64,000 nt of DNA from Odontesthes bonariensis (Eukaryota; Chordata; Actinopteri; Atheriniformes; Atherinopsidae), in the NCBI RefSeq assembly GCF_027942865.1, contig NC_134521.1:1440501-1504500 (forward strand), written 5' to 3'. Both the position numbers and the translations under genes were made by a program. A model generated the notes under the pieces. The model searched no databases. It had not been told where the DNA came from and worked only from the letters and a program-made list of their open reading frames with translations. Positions 44,157 through 56,170 of the stretch are shown here, piece after piece; within the stretch, counting starts at the first letter, position 1; each line of letters opens with the position of its first letter.

Positions 44157-44829
44157 ATAATAGGCCCAGTTTTAAATTTTTTTTAAAAAGGAGCCATATT
44201 CTAGAAAAATATTTTTCTTTTTCTTGGGAGCAGATATTAGGGTGTGTTAAGTAACCATCAAGTGTAAAACTCCCAAGAAACACAATGATGGATTCATTGT
44301 GTTCCTCATTTGAAAACCCATTCTGATTTTAATTTCAAATTTACACTGTACCGTAAGTTGACTCCACCTCCTCTGCTAAGCCTCGTCTCTCACATCCACC
44401 CTACAGACTGATGAACCCAGGTTTTTGGGGTAACTCTTGTTTCAATATAACTTTGTTGTTACAATTGGCATTGATATTGGAAGAAGCAGGACAAGATTAC
44501 AGATTAATTACATCCATGTATTCACCACCATCTCATAGAAGTTTATTAAATTGTTAAAAATCTTAATCTATTACTTAGTCTTCTGAGACATAAATTCTTC
44601 ATTAATTTTATGCTTGTGGACATGGAAATAAATACCCAGAGGAATACATTCTCAGGCCTTTTCATGAAACAGGAACAAAAAAAAACTATCATATCCCAGA
44701 CATTTTGAGACTGAAGTTGTTTGGTGGTGAAGTTACACAGGAGATCTTAGTTTGTCTCCAAACTCAACTAATACTTACACCAACTGTACTTCGAAACTCA
44801 CTTGTTGTTTTTCTGTTAGACTGGGTTGA
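44157..44829. other. OR6 3' flank, distal part
   Basis: No gene is seen. Nearly identical to 54076-54749, and diverged but alignable with 2110-2640 and 16500-17100. TGGGTTGA at 44822-44829 is the left candidate target duplication of the hAT relic. Confidence 0.65.
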
Positions 44830-45921
44830 AGGGGCTGGGTTAAAAAAAAATCGATTCAATCGATTTTGGATCGATTTAATTTTAAATTATGCAAAAGCAA
44901 TTTGTAGGGCATGAGATCGATTTTTCCCCATGAAGTTAACCCCAGTGGTCTCGTGCGTGATGCAACAGTGGCGCGTTTACGTCCGCTTGCCATTCAAGCG
45001 CACAAGCTTGCAAGATGGCCGACGCAGGTAAAACTCCGCTCAGCAAGCCACCCCAATTTAGTCTGAAGTCTGGAACCATTTCGGGTTTTAAACAATAAAA
45101 GGACAAAGAGCTGGATAAATCCAAAGTGGTTTGCAAGATCTCCCAAGCGGAGGTCAGTTATTGTCAAAATACTACAAACCTCAAAAACCATTTGACAAGG
45201 TATCACACTACGCTGACATTAGCTTCCGCCAACAAGCCATCCGGGGCAAAACTAAAGAAACGGAGGGAGTCACTAACATTACCAGCCGATTCTCCGCGGG
45301 CCATAGTGCGTATCCACTGTTGGCTCACCTAGCAAAGCAATACCTTTGTGTCCCAGGGACCAGTATTGCGTCGAAGAGGGTGTTTTCAACTGCGGGTGAT
45401 ATTGTCACTGCAAAAAGGAGCTGCCTAACCCCAGATCAGGTCAATGAGCTCCTTTTCCTGCACAATCTCACAATTACCAAGTGACAAAAAAGTCACAATA
45501 ACAGGACTTGACTTTAGATAGTTTAAGTTTAATTTTAGTTTTGTTACCATTATTATAATTTTTGCACATTAAGAAACAATGCCTCACAATTTGCAGTGAT
45601 GGAATGTTGTAGTTCTAGTACACTTTCACTTGCAATTCCTTTATAATTTTAAAGTTGCACTTTTGAGACTTGAGACAGTTGTGTTTACAGCTGAAGTTTA
45701 AACTGTCTTTTCAAAAGTTTGCATTTAAAACCTGTTGTTTATGGTGAAAATAATAAATAAAATAAAATACATTTGTATTTTGTAACACAGTTGAGCCATT
45801 TTAATTATTTAAGAGCAGATTGAATGGAATTGTATCAAATCGAATCGTGATTAATCAATTCAGCACCTTTTGAATTGAAATCGAATCGATTTAGGAAATT
45901 GGCCACGATACCCGGCCCTAT
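44830..45921 (+). mobile_element. hAT deletion derivative (unit A/B boundary copy)
   Basis: Begins AGGGGCTGGGTTA and ends with the complement of TAGGGCCGGGTATCG. Flanking octamers TGGGTTGA (44822-44829) and GTGGTTGA (45922-45929) agree at 6 of 8 positions. The uninserted sequence is visible beside OR1 (about 2633-2650). Subterminal ATCGATT motifs occur on both sides. It keeps parts of the N-terminal finger and the C-terminal dimerisation domain but not the DDE core. Confidence 0.8.
45014..45484 (+). pseudogene. hAT transposase remnant (finger and dimerisation ends)
   Basis: The N-terminal part around 45014-45210 has TTNLKNHLTRYH, the end of a BED-type finger. The C-terminal part (about 45300-45484) reads AHLAKQYLCVPGTSIASKRV, FSTAGDIVTAKRSCLTPDQV and NELLFLHNL, the conserved hAT dimerisation domain. 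The whole catalytic region between them is deleted. Confidence 0.85.
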
Positions 45922-46253
45922 GTGGTTGATATATTGTATCATCACCAATTTATACCTAAGGCTCTGTGCTTAAGAGTTTTAGTGTTCCTGCACTCTAAAA
46001 CCTGAGGAAAAATAAATACTGTCCAAAGAAATATTTCATTTCTCAACTTTAATGGGACTAAACTAGCATGAATCAAAGACCACGTGAGAGTTGAAATGTT
46101 CAGCCATAAATGCCTTTGTCTTCATTTTTTTCATTTCTTTCTTTTATTTTCTTAAAGACAATTGCATGTATTGAAAATGTTGATGCGATATATGTATGTC
46201 ACCCCAGACTTGAAAGGTAAACCGATGCAAATGTTTCTCAAAGTCATAAATGG
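45922..46253. other. OR6 3' flank, proximal part
   Basis: No gene is seen. Alignable with the proximal 3' flanks of OR1-OR3. The AATAAA conserved elsewhere at about 95 bases after the stop is not kept in this copy. Confidence 0.6.
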
Positions 46254-47195
46254 TTAAGGGGAAACTTTAGGCTTTCCTGAGATACCAGAAAGCTTAATTC
46301 GACAGCATAGATTGTACATGAGGACAGGTCTGATGGTCTGATCTCTGAGGCCATAGATCAGTGCACTCAAACACCTGGGAAGAATGATAAAAAACACATA
46401 AAAAAAGTTCTGGATGCGTATTAGTACACTAAAGAGAACAAGTTTTGAGACAGCAAATAGTAATGGGTTATGTATCGTTGAGGAGATACTGAGGCCCAGC
46501 TGCACCAGATGCATCAGCAGTGTGTTACGAGCCTTAAGAGCTGAAGCTTTGTCTGTGGAGGCTGACCTGGCTGCTATAATTACAGCAATATAGGTGGAGG
46601 TGATAGTCAGACCAGCAGAAACTAACAGAAAATAAGTGTAAGCTCTGTCATAATCATAATATAGTGGTGTAAGAAACATGGCAACTGTATTACAAAACGT
46701 GTTCATCTGCAGAGTTTCTAGTTCTTCGAAGGGAAATTCTAACATTAAAATGACTCGAATGACAACATTTAGTAAACAAATGGCCCAAACCACAATAACA
46801 GCCACTGCTGTGTTTCTGATGGTGATGATGGAAGCGTGCCTCAGAGGGTAGCACACTGCTACACATCTCTCCAAAGACATCACCACCAGTATCAGAGGGG
46901 AGATTTCATTTGCGAAATTGGCAAGAAAATAGAAAACACCACATACAGGATATGTCAGAAATATTCCACACATAGACAATATGTACATCAACTGACTCAC
47001 TGCCAGCTGAACGGTGTCTGCAAACAGGAGGTTATAGAGAAGAATGTAGCGGCAAGTTTCACGAAACACTGGTTTACTCCTCAAAGTGTACAACATGGTC
47101 CCATTAATGAAGAGGAATATACAGCATGGAACTGTAGTCAGAGTGGTATACAACACTCTCTCCAGGAACACCAGTCTAACAGTTGTGTTGGACAT
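46254..47195 (-). CDS. Odorant receptor 131-2-like (OR6, unit B)
   Basis: Intact 313-residue single-exon receptor. Starts MSNTTVRLVFLERVL; the helix 2-3 region reads AVSQLMYILSMCGIFLTYPV and CGVFYFLANFANEISPLI, shared with OR7. The loop 2-helix 5 region (MFLTPLYYDYDRAYTYFLLV) is shared with OR5. The third loop and helices 6-7 are near-identical to all copies. Landmarks N3, D60, C85/C168, ERC, W137 and LPRCLSALIYG are present. Downstream lies the hAT relic and upstream the conserved palindrome block, so its setting equals that of OR7. Olfactory function is inferred from the family. Confidence 0.92.
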   Translation of the reverse strand: MSNTTVRLVFLERVLYTTLTTVPCCIFLFINGTMLYTLRSKPVFRETCRYILLYNLLFADTVQLAVSQLMYILSMCGIFLTYPVCGVFYFLANFANEISPLILVVMSLERCVAVCYPLRHASIITIRNTAVAVIVVWAICLLNVVIRVILMLEFPFEELETLQMNTFCNTVAMFLTPLYYDYDRAYTYFLLVSAGLTITSTYIAVIIAARSASTDKASALKARNTLLMHLVQLGLSISSTIHNPLLFAVSKLVLFSVLIRIQNFFYVFFIILPRCLSALIYGLRDQTIRPVLMYNLCCRIKLSGISGKPKVSP

Positions 47196-48532
47196 CTCAC
47201 AGAAATAATTTTAGGAATCAAAAATATAAATTTGATCATGTCATTGGACGACAAAAACCCTACAAATCCACTTTAGTCTGCTTTGTAAACACCGTCTCTT
47301 ACTTAGTTACATCCAAAGCATAAACTCCTTCATTTACATGTCAGTGTATCAGCAGGCTGGAGTCTGTGTTTGCTTTGAGAAAGGCTGCTCTGGTTTACCT
47401 GCTATCACATTTCACATATCAGCTTTGTCCAAGTCTAGGTTCAGGTTAAGCATAGTTAACAGTTCAGGAACAGGAACTTTGATCTATTCTTTATATTTAG
47501 CTGTCAATTTCGTTGATAGACTAGAGAAATCAAGAGAAAATTTTGAATGTAAATGATCAACCTGTTGGTCTCACCAGAACACTAAAGCACAATTGATATA
47601 GTTTGTGTCCCTTAAACACTTTAGATGCAACATATCTTAAAAACAAATAGTTCAAAAACTCAAACTAAGAAAGACTCGTCACCTGTGAAGATAGTTGTCA
47701 GGTCAGCACTTGTTTCTTTGTGGGCAAAGCTGGTCTGCTTGGTTTACTTGACCCAGCATATAATTTATGAGCTCTCACCTGGAAACCTGATCACATGATG
47801 CATCATGTTGACATGGTTACCAGATCACTGATGGTTCATTACACCTCCACAGTCTATATTACTTTATTTTCAAAACAAATTGGTTTAATTGTTGTCACAT
47901 TTGAAAAGATTTACTCTTTTAGTCGTTAGATCAATTACTGAATTTAAAAACTATGGAAACAACAGGTCGTTCCAAAGTGTAGAAGTGTTTTTCCTCAGAC
48001 TAGTATGAATTTCTTCTCACTTTAGCGGTTCATTTTTGGAATTTTCTTAGTTTCCATGTCTTCTAATGAGTTAGATGGTGTTATTGTCCATGTAAAAGCT
48101 CTACTAGCTAAAAAGTAAAAGGTAGACTCCAAAGGTAATCATTTCCCACAAAGCGCACTATCAATGAAAGGAAAGAAAATTATTATTTTGTTAACTTTTA
48201 GGCTTCATTAAGATGCCAGTGGTATTCAGAACCACCCAAGGTCAAGTTTTTAAGTCCTCATAGAAGTAGATCTAAGTGTCCGAAAACTTCAGTCAGTTGG
48301 TTTTAATGTTTTAACATCTTTGCAATTTTTCTTTTTATGGATGTCCAAAGGAAGACGAAGGGCTGATTTTGTGTTTAACATTCATGTACAGTATATATTC
48401 AAGCCAATTTTATTTATATTATGGATAGATCATAAATAACCTGAATACTTGGAGCCCGAGTGGCCCTTTGCCAAGGCTAAGAGACAAAGTACCTCCTGAA
48501 CGTCTGCTAGAAGATGTGAAAGCAACAATACA
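47196..48532 (-). promoter_or_regulatory. OR6 5' flank with conserved palindrome
   Basis: Near-identical to the OR5 5' flank. CATGATGCATCATG at 47794-47807, 599 bases before the ATG. No gene seen. Confidence 0.5.
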
Positions 48533-50616
48533 AACTATTTAAGGTAAACACAAGAAACTTGTGATAAAGAAAAAATAGACCAGACTCAGTGAATAATTCC
48601 CTATAATATAGATCAGTGAGCAGTTGCTGACCAACATGTCATTGGGGTCATCAGGTGGGAACGTCCTTTCAGTGTTTCGTCTAGTTGGGCCCAGGAGGGT
48701 AGACAGTGATCACTGGCGTCCCAGAGTCACTCCCCTAATGCCAGCCATCACTGCTCCTCACACCACAACAACCATCGTTTTTTTTTTTTCACAACCACAA
48801 GCTACCTAAAGGGATAATCACAGACCAATAAGCTGATGTACACAGGAGCTGGAGTGATCCTAGAGCTGCCTGGCTACAGAACAAGAAACAATACCAGGAG
48901 TAGTAAGGGTCAGCACGCCTAATGCAGATGAGGGCTGGAGGCAAAGACCAAGGCAACATGGAGGGAGGCTAGCCAGCTACCAGAGCTTCAGAAAGGTATA
49001 ATGAAGAGGAAACTCCATAAGAAATACAACAAACTCTCCATACCTGAGGCTTTAGAGACTGTGAAACAATGACTCACAGCTCTGGCTACCCGCCTGAGAA
49101 TGTACACTGGGGAAGCTGAAGCCAGGAGAATAAATAGGATTTTCTCCACTGAACCATCCAAAGTTTACACTCAGTGGCAGGGTAATAAGATGAGAATAGA
49201 CCCACCCAGGGCTGAGACTGAACAATAGTGGAAGAGCATATGGGAGAAAGAAACATCATATAACCCCAACAATTTATGGCTAGTGGATCTGAGAGCTGAC
49301 CACAGCAATCTCCCAGAAAAGGAACCAGTAACCATCACAGTCGCAGAAATGCAAAAAAGAGTCTCATGTATGAAAAGGTGGACTGCACCAGGCCCTGACA
49401 TGATACACACCTACTGGCTAAAGAAACTACCTGCACTCCATGAACGCAGAGCAGCACAAATGGACCAGCTGCTAATGGATGGGACGCACCCAGACTGGTT
49501 CACCAAAGTTCGGACTATCCTGTTCATAAAAGATCCACAGAAGGGAGTGATTCCATCCAACTACTGATCAATAATCTGCCTCCACACAACATGGAAGCTC
49601 CTGTCAAGAATCATAGCGGTTGAGTAGTTACACAGCTTAATACATGAGCGGAGGCCCACAAGGGACTTGGGAGTAACACAAGAGGAGATAAACACCAGCT
49701 ACTGATCGACAGGACTGCCATTCAAGACTGTGAGATCAGACATACAAATCTGTGCACCGCCTAGATTAACTACAGGAAAGCCTACAACTCTATTCCGCAC
49801 ACATGCATATTGGATTGCTTGGAACTCTACAACATAAACAGGAAACTAAGAGCCTTCATCAAGAACTCAATGGGACTGGGGAAGACAACCCTGTAGGTCA
49901 ATTCCAAGCCAACTGCACAAGTTAACATCAAGTGCGGTATCTACCGAGGAGATGCTCTGTCTCCCGTTGCTTTTCTGCATAGGCCTGAGCCCCCTCAGCT
50001 ACATCATCAGAAAGAGTGGCTATGCATACCAGTTCCCAAGTGGAGCAACCATCATCCACCTCCTCTACATGGACAACATCAAGTTGTCTGTCAGGACTGA
50101 GCGAGACATCGACTCACTGATACATGTCACTAGGGTATACAGCAAGGACACTGGGATGTCAATTGGACTAGATAAGTATGTCTGAATAATGTAAAAAAAG
50201 GCAAGGTGATGGTTACTGTTGAACTACCAGAAAGCACCATAACAGGTGTTGACCCATAGGCAAAAGGCAACCATGAGGAGGATAAAAGGAAGTCAGCCAC
50301 AACCTAGTAGTTACATAGAGTGAGGTTGTGTCCTGAAGAGTCAGCTTAATGGGAAGAACAAAGTCTGAGCCATCAACATATATGTCCTGCCAGTCATCAG
50401 CTACCCCACTAATATAATAATCTGGCCAAATGAAGAGATAGAAGCCGGGGATATCAAGGCAAGGAAACACTTTACAATTCATGGAGGGTCTCACCCCAAG
50501 TCCAGCACCATGAGTTTGTACACTGAGAGAAAGGAGGGTGGGCAGCGACTAGGCAGCTTCAGAGCTACGATTAAGAATAAAACAACAAAGATTAAGGAAT
50601 ACATCAAGAAGAGGGT
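48533..50616 (+). mobile_element. Dead LINE of undetermined clade (unit B copy)
   Basis: Duplicate of 39140-41222 at an offset of 9,393 with the same stops and the same YMDN (50066-50077). It therefore arrived by segmental duplication, not by a fresh insertion. Confidence 0.8.
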
Positions 50617-52264
50617 CCAAACTGTTGTTTGTGCTTAAGCACCAAACAGCAGTTTAGAGTACTCACCCTTTTTTGGAGGCACTGGAGAGTGCTCCTGTGG
50701 GCGAGTACCTCATTCTGCTGGGGGACTTCAATGCTTACATTGGCAATGACAGTGACACCTGGCAGGGCATGATTGGGAGAAACGGCCCCTTCGATCTGAA
50801 TCAAAGTGGTGTTCTGTTGTTGGACTTCTGTGCTCGTCATGGACTGTCCGTAACGAACACCATGTCCAGGCCTAAGGGTGTCCATATGTGCACTTGGCAC
50901 CAGGACACCCGAGGCCACAGTTTGATGATCGACTTTGTGGTTGTATCGTCGGACTTGTGGCCGTATGTCCTGGACAAGGGGCGGAGCTGTCAACTGATCA
51001 CCACCTAGTGGTGAGTTGGCTCCGCTGGTGGGGGAGGATGCCGATCAGACCTGGCAGGCCCAAACGTATTGTGAGGGTCTGCTGGGAACGTCTGGTGGAA
51101 TCCCCTGCCAGAAGGAGCTTATACTCCCACCTACGGCAGGGCTTCAACCATGTCCCGTGGGAAGTGGGGAACATTGAGTCCGAATGGGCCATTGTTCCAG
51201 AACTTCAGCCATGAAGCTGAAGAAGGAGTCCTATCAGGACTTTTTGACCAGTGGGACTCTGGAAGCAGCTGAATTGGTACCGACGGGCCACGTTGCTGAG
51301 GCAAAAACTCGGGCGTGGGAGGAGTTCTGTGAGGCGTATGGAGAACGACTTCCGGACGGCCTCGAAGAGATTCTGATCCAACATCCGGCGGCTCAGGGGA
51401 GGAAGTGGTGCAGTGTCAACACAATGTATGGTGGGGATGGGGCTCAGCTGATCTAAACTGGCGACGTTGTGAGTCGGTGGGGGCAATACTTCGAGGACCT
51501 CCTCAATCCCACCGACACACCTTCTGATGAGGAAGCAGAGTCGGGGACCTCGGATGTGGGGCCTCCCATTTCTGGGGCTGAGGTTGCCGAGGTGGTCGAA
51601 AAGCTCCTCGGTGGCAAGGCCCCAGGGGTGGATGAGGTCTGTCCCGAGTTCCTCAAGACTCTGGATATTGTAGGGCTGTCTTGGTTGACACACCTCTGCA
51701 ACATTGCGTGGACATCAGGGACAGTGCCTCTGGACTGGCAGATCGGGGTGGTGGTCCCCCTCTTTAAAAAGGGGGACCGGAGGGTGTATTCCAACTATAG
51801 GGGGATCACACTCCTCAGCCTCCCTGGTAAGGTCTATTCGGGGGTACTGGGAGGAGGATCCGTCAGACAGTCGAATCGTGGTTTCAGGAGGAGCAGGGGG
51901 GACTTTCATCCTGGTCGTGGAACAGTGGACCAGCTCTACACCCTCAGCAGGGTCTTGAAGGGTGCATGGGAGTTCGCTCAACCGGTCTACATCTGTTTTG
52001 TGGACTGGGAGAAGGTGTTCGACCATGTCCCTCGGGGAGTCCTGTGGGGGATGCTCCGGGAGTATGGAGCGCCCCCGGCCATACCCCCTTGATAGGAGGT
52101 TGAGGGGGTCTGTTTTGGCGACCTCAGAATCGGGTCTCTGCTCTTTGCGGACGATGCGGTTCTGTTGGCGTCGTCGTGGCGTGACCTTCAGCTCTCACTG
52201 GAGCGGTTCGCAGCCGAGTGTGAAGCAGCTGGGATGAGGATCAGCACCTCCAAATCCGAGACCA

Positions 52265-52668
52265 TGGGGAAAGAGGGAGAGTTCTGTAAAAATGTGTGGA
52301 AGAAGTTACGGGACAGATACATGAAGGCAAAGAAGAGGGCAGAGACTCCAAGTGGTGATGCCGGGGGCTTCAGACCTTCACCTCTTTTAACTGAATTAAA
52401 AAATTAAAATGATCCGAATACTGCAGCAATATCATTAATGACAGTATTCCTGTTCTTGACAGGGGCATTGTTTTCTTCTCGACATTCTTCGTTGTAGAGT
52501 AGTTAACGGTAACCTTAACGTAGCACCGCCACCTCTGTGACGGAGAAAATTGCAACAAATTGGCGCAAGTCAACTACTAGTGACTTTCGCCACTATATAT
52601 AGCCGGCACAAAATCGTTACGTCATCAACACTGCTCGCGCTAGCAGACGCGGCAACCATGCTAGAGCC
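52265..52668 (+). pseudogene. MADF-bearing Harbinger relic, 5' deleted (unit B)
   Basis: Only the portion equivalent to 43467-43871 remains, beginning GGGGAAAGAGGGAGAG. GEFCKNVWKKLRDRYMKAKK is fused in frame to Rex3 residues (MRISTSKSETMGKEGEF), an artefact of the deletion. The 11-bp inverted repeat has one mismatch here (TGACTTTCGCC). Confidence 0.75.
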
Positions 52669-52671
52669 TTA

Positions 52672-53789
52672 CGGTGCGTTCACACCAGACGCGGTCGGGC
52701 GACGCGATTACATACAAAGTCAATGCAAAGACGCGATTAGACGTGGATTCGAGCCGGCGGCGCGATGAGGCGCGGTGGGGCGGCGCGGTGAGGAACGGTG
52801 AGGAGCGGTGAGGCGGTGCGGTGATGCGGTGGCCGCCGCGCGAGTGAAAATATGCGATTCGCGCGAGTTCAAAAAATCCAACTTTGGCGAAATATTGGCG
52901 CCAGACAGCCTATCAGTGTTGAGATTCTGGACGACAGTGACGTGGAGACAGATGGAGAGGCGCTCCGCCGCTGAAATGGAGTCGTGTCTGTGGCATGCAG
53001 ATGTAAATTAGCTTCTAAGCTACAATCTGGTGCAGGTCATCTATTTACTTTGTCATTAATGTACTTTGCACATGGTCCCTGACTAAATAAAATAAAAAAA
53101 AATAAATCACCGCCTTCTCCATGAGTTCCGTCTGGATGACGGCCGCCTCCTGCGGCACCCCAGGCCCACCAGGACCCAACCCGACGACCCGCTCGGGAGG
53201 ACCGGCGCCGCGATCTCTCGGCAGGACACCATGCCACAGGCGCCCCGCAGCTGAAACGGAGCCGCGGCCCAGCTGCGGAGCGCCTGCAGCCAGCGTCCCG
53301 CCGAGAGATCAAGGCACCGATCCTCCCGTGGCGGCCGCTTCCAGAGGTGTTTCGGGCTCGCTGGGACCCAGTTTGGTGACCTGCTCAGGAAGATCGGTGC
53401 CATGATCTCTCAGCGGGACGCCGGCTGCAGGCGCCGGTCCTCCCGAGCGGGTCGTCGGGCTGGGTCCTGGTGGGCCTGGGGTGCCGCTGGAGGCGGCCGT
53501 CATCCAGACGCAACTCCTGGAGAAGGTGATGAAATTATCTGAGCTGAATGCACCACCGGATGATGTCACTGATCCAGACACGACGGCATGTGCGTTTCAG
53601 ACGAATCTCGGACTGCCACAGCAGGTACAAGGACGCGATCAGCCATGGATAGCCCCTTGAGCTATTCACTCATTTTTTACTCGCGCGAAAGAGGCGTTTG
53701 AGGCGATGGAATTTAATTTACACCTGCGGCAACGATCGCGCGATGAAGGCGGTGCGAATATTCGCATCGCGTTTGGTGTGAACGCACCG
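52672..53789 (+). mobile_element. Harbinger-type insertion unique to unit B
   Basis: Perfect 15-base terminal inverted repeats CGGTGCGTTCACACC (52672-52686) and its complement (53775-53789), flanked by TTA (52669-52671, 53790-53792). Units A and C have the empty site with a single TTA (43872-43874, 63907-63909). The interior is GC-rich, without transposase coding, and contains a compound inverted repeat at 53114-53526. Confidence 0.88.
53114..53526. repeat. Compound inverted repeat
   Basis: Arms of about 96 bases at 53114-53209 and 53431-53526 are imperfect complements (both carry GGATGACGGCCGCCTCC-type and CCCGACGACCCGCTCGGGAG-type sequence). An inner pair of about 36 bases lies at 53285-53320 and 53393-53428. 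Open frames across it on both strands are translations of the same palindromic sequence and are not considered genes. Confidence 0.8.
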
Positions 53790-54075
53790 TTAAGATATAG
53801 GGTAAGAAGCTCGGTCATCCGGTAGAGGCTCTGAGTAGAGCCGCTGCTCCTCCACATCGAGAGGAGCCAGATGAGGTGGCTCGGGCATCTGGTTAGGATG
53901 CCTCCTGGACACGTTGGATAGACTATGTCTATTGGCTGACCTGGGAACGCCTCGGGGTCCCCAACGGAAGAGCTGGAAGAAATGGCCGAGTTGAGGGATG
54001 TCTGAGCTTCTCTGCTCAAGATGCTGCCCCCATGACACGATCCCCGGACTACTGGTCGATGATGGATGAATGGAA

Positions 54076-54749
54076 TAATAGGCCCAGTTTTAATTTTTTT
54101 TTTTAAAAAGGAGCCATATTCTAGAAAAATCTTTTTCTTTTTCTTGGGAGCAGATATTAGGGTGTCTTAAGTAACCATCAAGTGTAAAACTCCCAAGAAA
54201 CACAATGATGGATTCATTGTGTTCCTCATTTGAAAACCCATTCTGATTTTAATTTCAAATTTACACTGTACCGTAAGTTGACTCCACCTCCTCTGCTAAG
54301 CCTCGTCACTCACATTCACCCTACAGACTGATGAACCCAGGTTTTTGGGGTAACTCTTGTTTCAATATAACTTTATTGTTACAATTGGCATTGATATTGG
54401 AAGCAGCAGGACAAGATTACAGATTAATTACATCCATGTATTCACCACCATCTCATAGAAGTTTATTAAATTGTTAAAAATCTTAATCTATTACTTAGTC
54501 TTCTGAGACATAAATTCTTCATTAATTTTATGCTTGTGGACATGGAAATAAATACCCAGAGGAATACATTCTCAGGCCTTTTCATGAAACAGGAACAAAA
54601 AAAAACTATCATATCCCAGACATTTTGAGACTGAAGTTGTTTGGTGGTGAAGTTACACAGGAGATCTTAGTTTGTCTCCAAACTCAACTAATACTTACAC
54701 CAACTGTACTTCGAAACTCACTTGTTGTTTTTCTGTTAGACTGGGTTGA
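54076..54749. other. OR7 3' flank, distal part
   Basis: No gene is seen. Near-identical to 44157-44829. Confidence 0.65.
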
Positions 54750-55838
54750 AGGGGCTGGGTTAAAAAAATTTGATTCAATCGATTTTGGATCAATTGAATT
54801 TTAAATTATGCAAAAGCAATTTGTAGGGCATGAGATCGATTTTTCCCCATGAAGTTAACCCCAGTGGTCTCGTGCGTGATGCAACAGTGGCGCGTTTACG
54901 TCCGCTTGCCATTCAAGCGCACAAAATTGCAAGATGGCCGACGCAGGTAAAACTCCGCTCAGCAAGCCACCCCAATTTAGTCTGAAGTCTGGAACCATTT
55001 TGGGTTTTAAACAATAAAAGGACAAAGAGCTGGATAAAACTAAAGTGGTTTGCAAGATCTCCCAAACGGAGGTCAGTTATTGTCAAAATACTACAAACCT
55101 CAAAAACCATTTGACAAGGTATCACACTACGCTGATATTAGCTTCCGCCAAAAAGCCGTCCGGGCAAACCTAAAAAAACGGAGGGAGTCACTAACATTAC
55201 CAGCCGATTCTCCGCGGGCCATAGTGCGTATCCACTGTTGGCTCACCTAGCAAAGCAATACCTTTGTGTCCCAGGGACCAGTATTGCGTCGAAGAGGGTG
55301 TTTTCAACTGCGGGTGATATTGTCACTGCAAAAAGGAGCTGCCTAACCCTAATCAGGTCAATGAGCTACTTTTCCTGCACAATCTCACAATTACCAAGTG
55401 ACAAAAAAGTCACAATAACAGGACTTGACTTTAGATAGTTTAAGTTTAATTTTAGTTTTGTTACCATTATTATAATTTTTGCACATTAAGAAGCAATGCC
55501 TTACAATTTGCAGTGATGGAATGTTGTAGTTCTAGTACACTTTCACTTGCAATTCCTTTATAATTTTAAAGTTGCATTTTTGAGACTTGAGACAGTTGTG
55601 TTTACAGCTGAAGTTTAAACTGTCTTTTCAAAAGTTTGCACTTAAAACCTGTTGTTTATGGTGAAAATAATAAATAAAATAAAACACATTTGTATTTTGT
55701 AACATAGTTGAGTCATTTTCATTATTTAAGAGCAGATTGAATTGAATTGTATCAAATCGAATCGTGACTAATCAATTCAGGACCTTTTGAATTGAAATCG
55801 AATCGATTTAGGAAATTGGCCACGATACCCGGCCCTAT
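54750..55838 (+). mobile_element. hAT deletion derivative (unit B/C boundary copy)
   Basis: Duplicate of 44830-45921 with the same flanking octamers (54742-54749, 55839-55846) and the same internal deletion. The dimerisation part reads AHLAKQYLCVPGTSIASKRV but a one-base loss near 55348 breaks its end. Confidence 0.8.
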
Positions 55839-56170
55839 GTGGTTGATATATTGTATAATCACCAATTTATACCTAAGGCTCTGTGCTTAAGAATTTTACT
55901 GTTCCTGCACTCTAAAACCTGAGGAAAAATAAATACTGTCCAAAGAAATATTTAATTTCTCAACTTTAATGGGACTAAACTAGCATGAATCAAAGACCAC
56001 GTGAGAGTTGAAATGTTCAGCCATAAATGCATTTGTCTTCATTTTTTTCATTTCTTTCTTTTATTTTCTTAAAGACAATTGCATGTATTGAAAATGTTGA
56101 TGCGATATATGTATGTCACCCCAGACATGAAAGGTAAACCGATGCAAATGTTTCTCAAAGTCATAACGGG
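55839..56170. other. OR7 3' flank, proximal part
   Basis: No gene is seen. Near-identical to 45922-46253. Confidence 0.6.

Larger units (their letters stand above)
50617..54075 (+). mobile_element. Rex3/RTE LINE, dead, further rearranged (unit B copy)
   Basis: Duplicate of 41223-44156. Two later events distinguish it: a deletion of about 595 bases at 52265 joining the RT region to the MADF relic, and a 1,118-base Harbinger-type insertion at 52672-53789. It keeps one interval better than unit [21 protein letters not shown] is open here (about 50930). Confidence 0.85.

Noticed and set aside
44830-45921. Possible Harbinger assignment for the AGGGGCTGGG-ended relic
   Set aside because: The dimerisation domain (SIASKRVFSTAGD) and near-matching 8-base flanks fit hAT instead.
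53121-53581. Overlapping proline- and alanine-rich frames on both strands
   Set aside because: Both read the two arms of the same inverted repeat; GC-rich palindromic sequence readily gives such frames.
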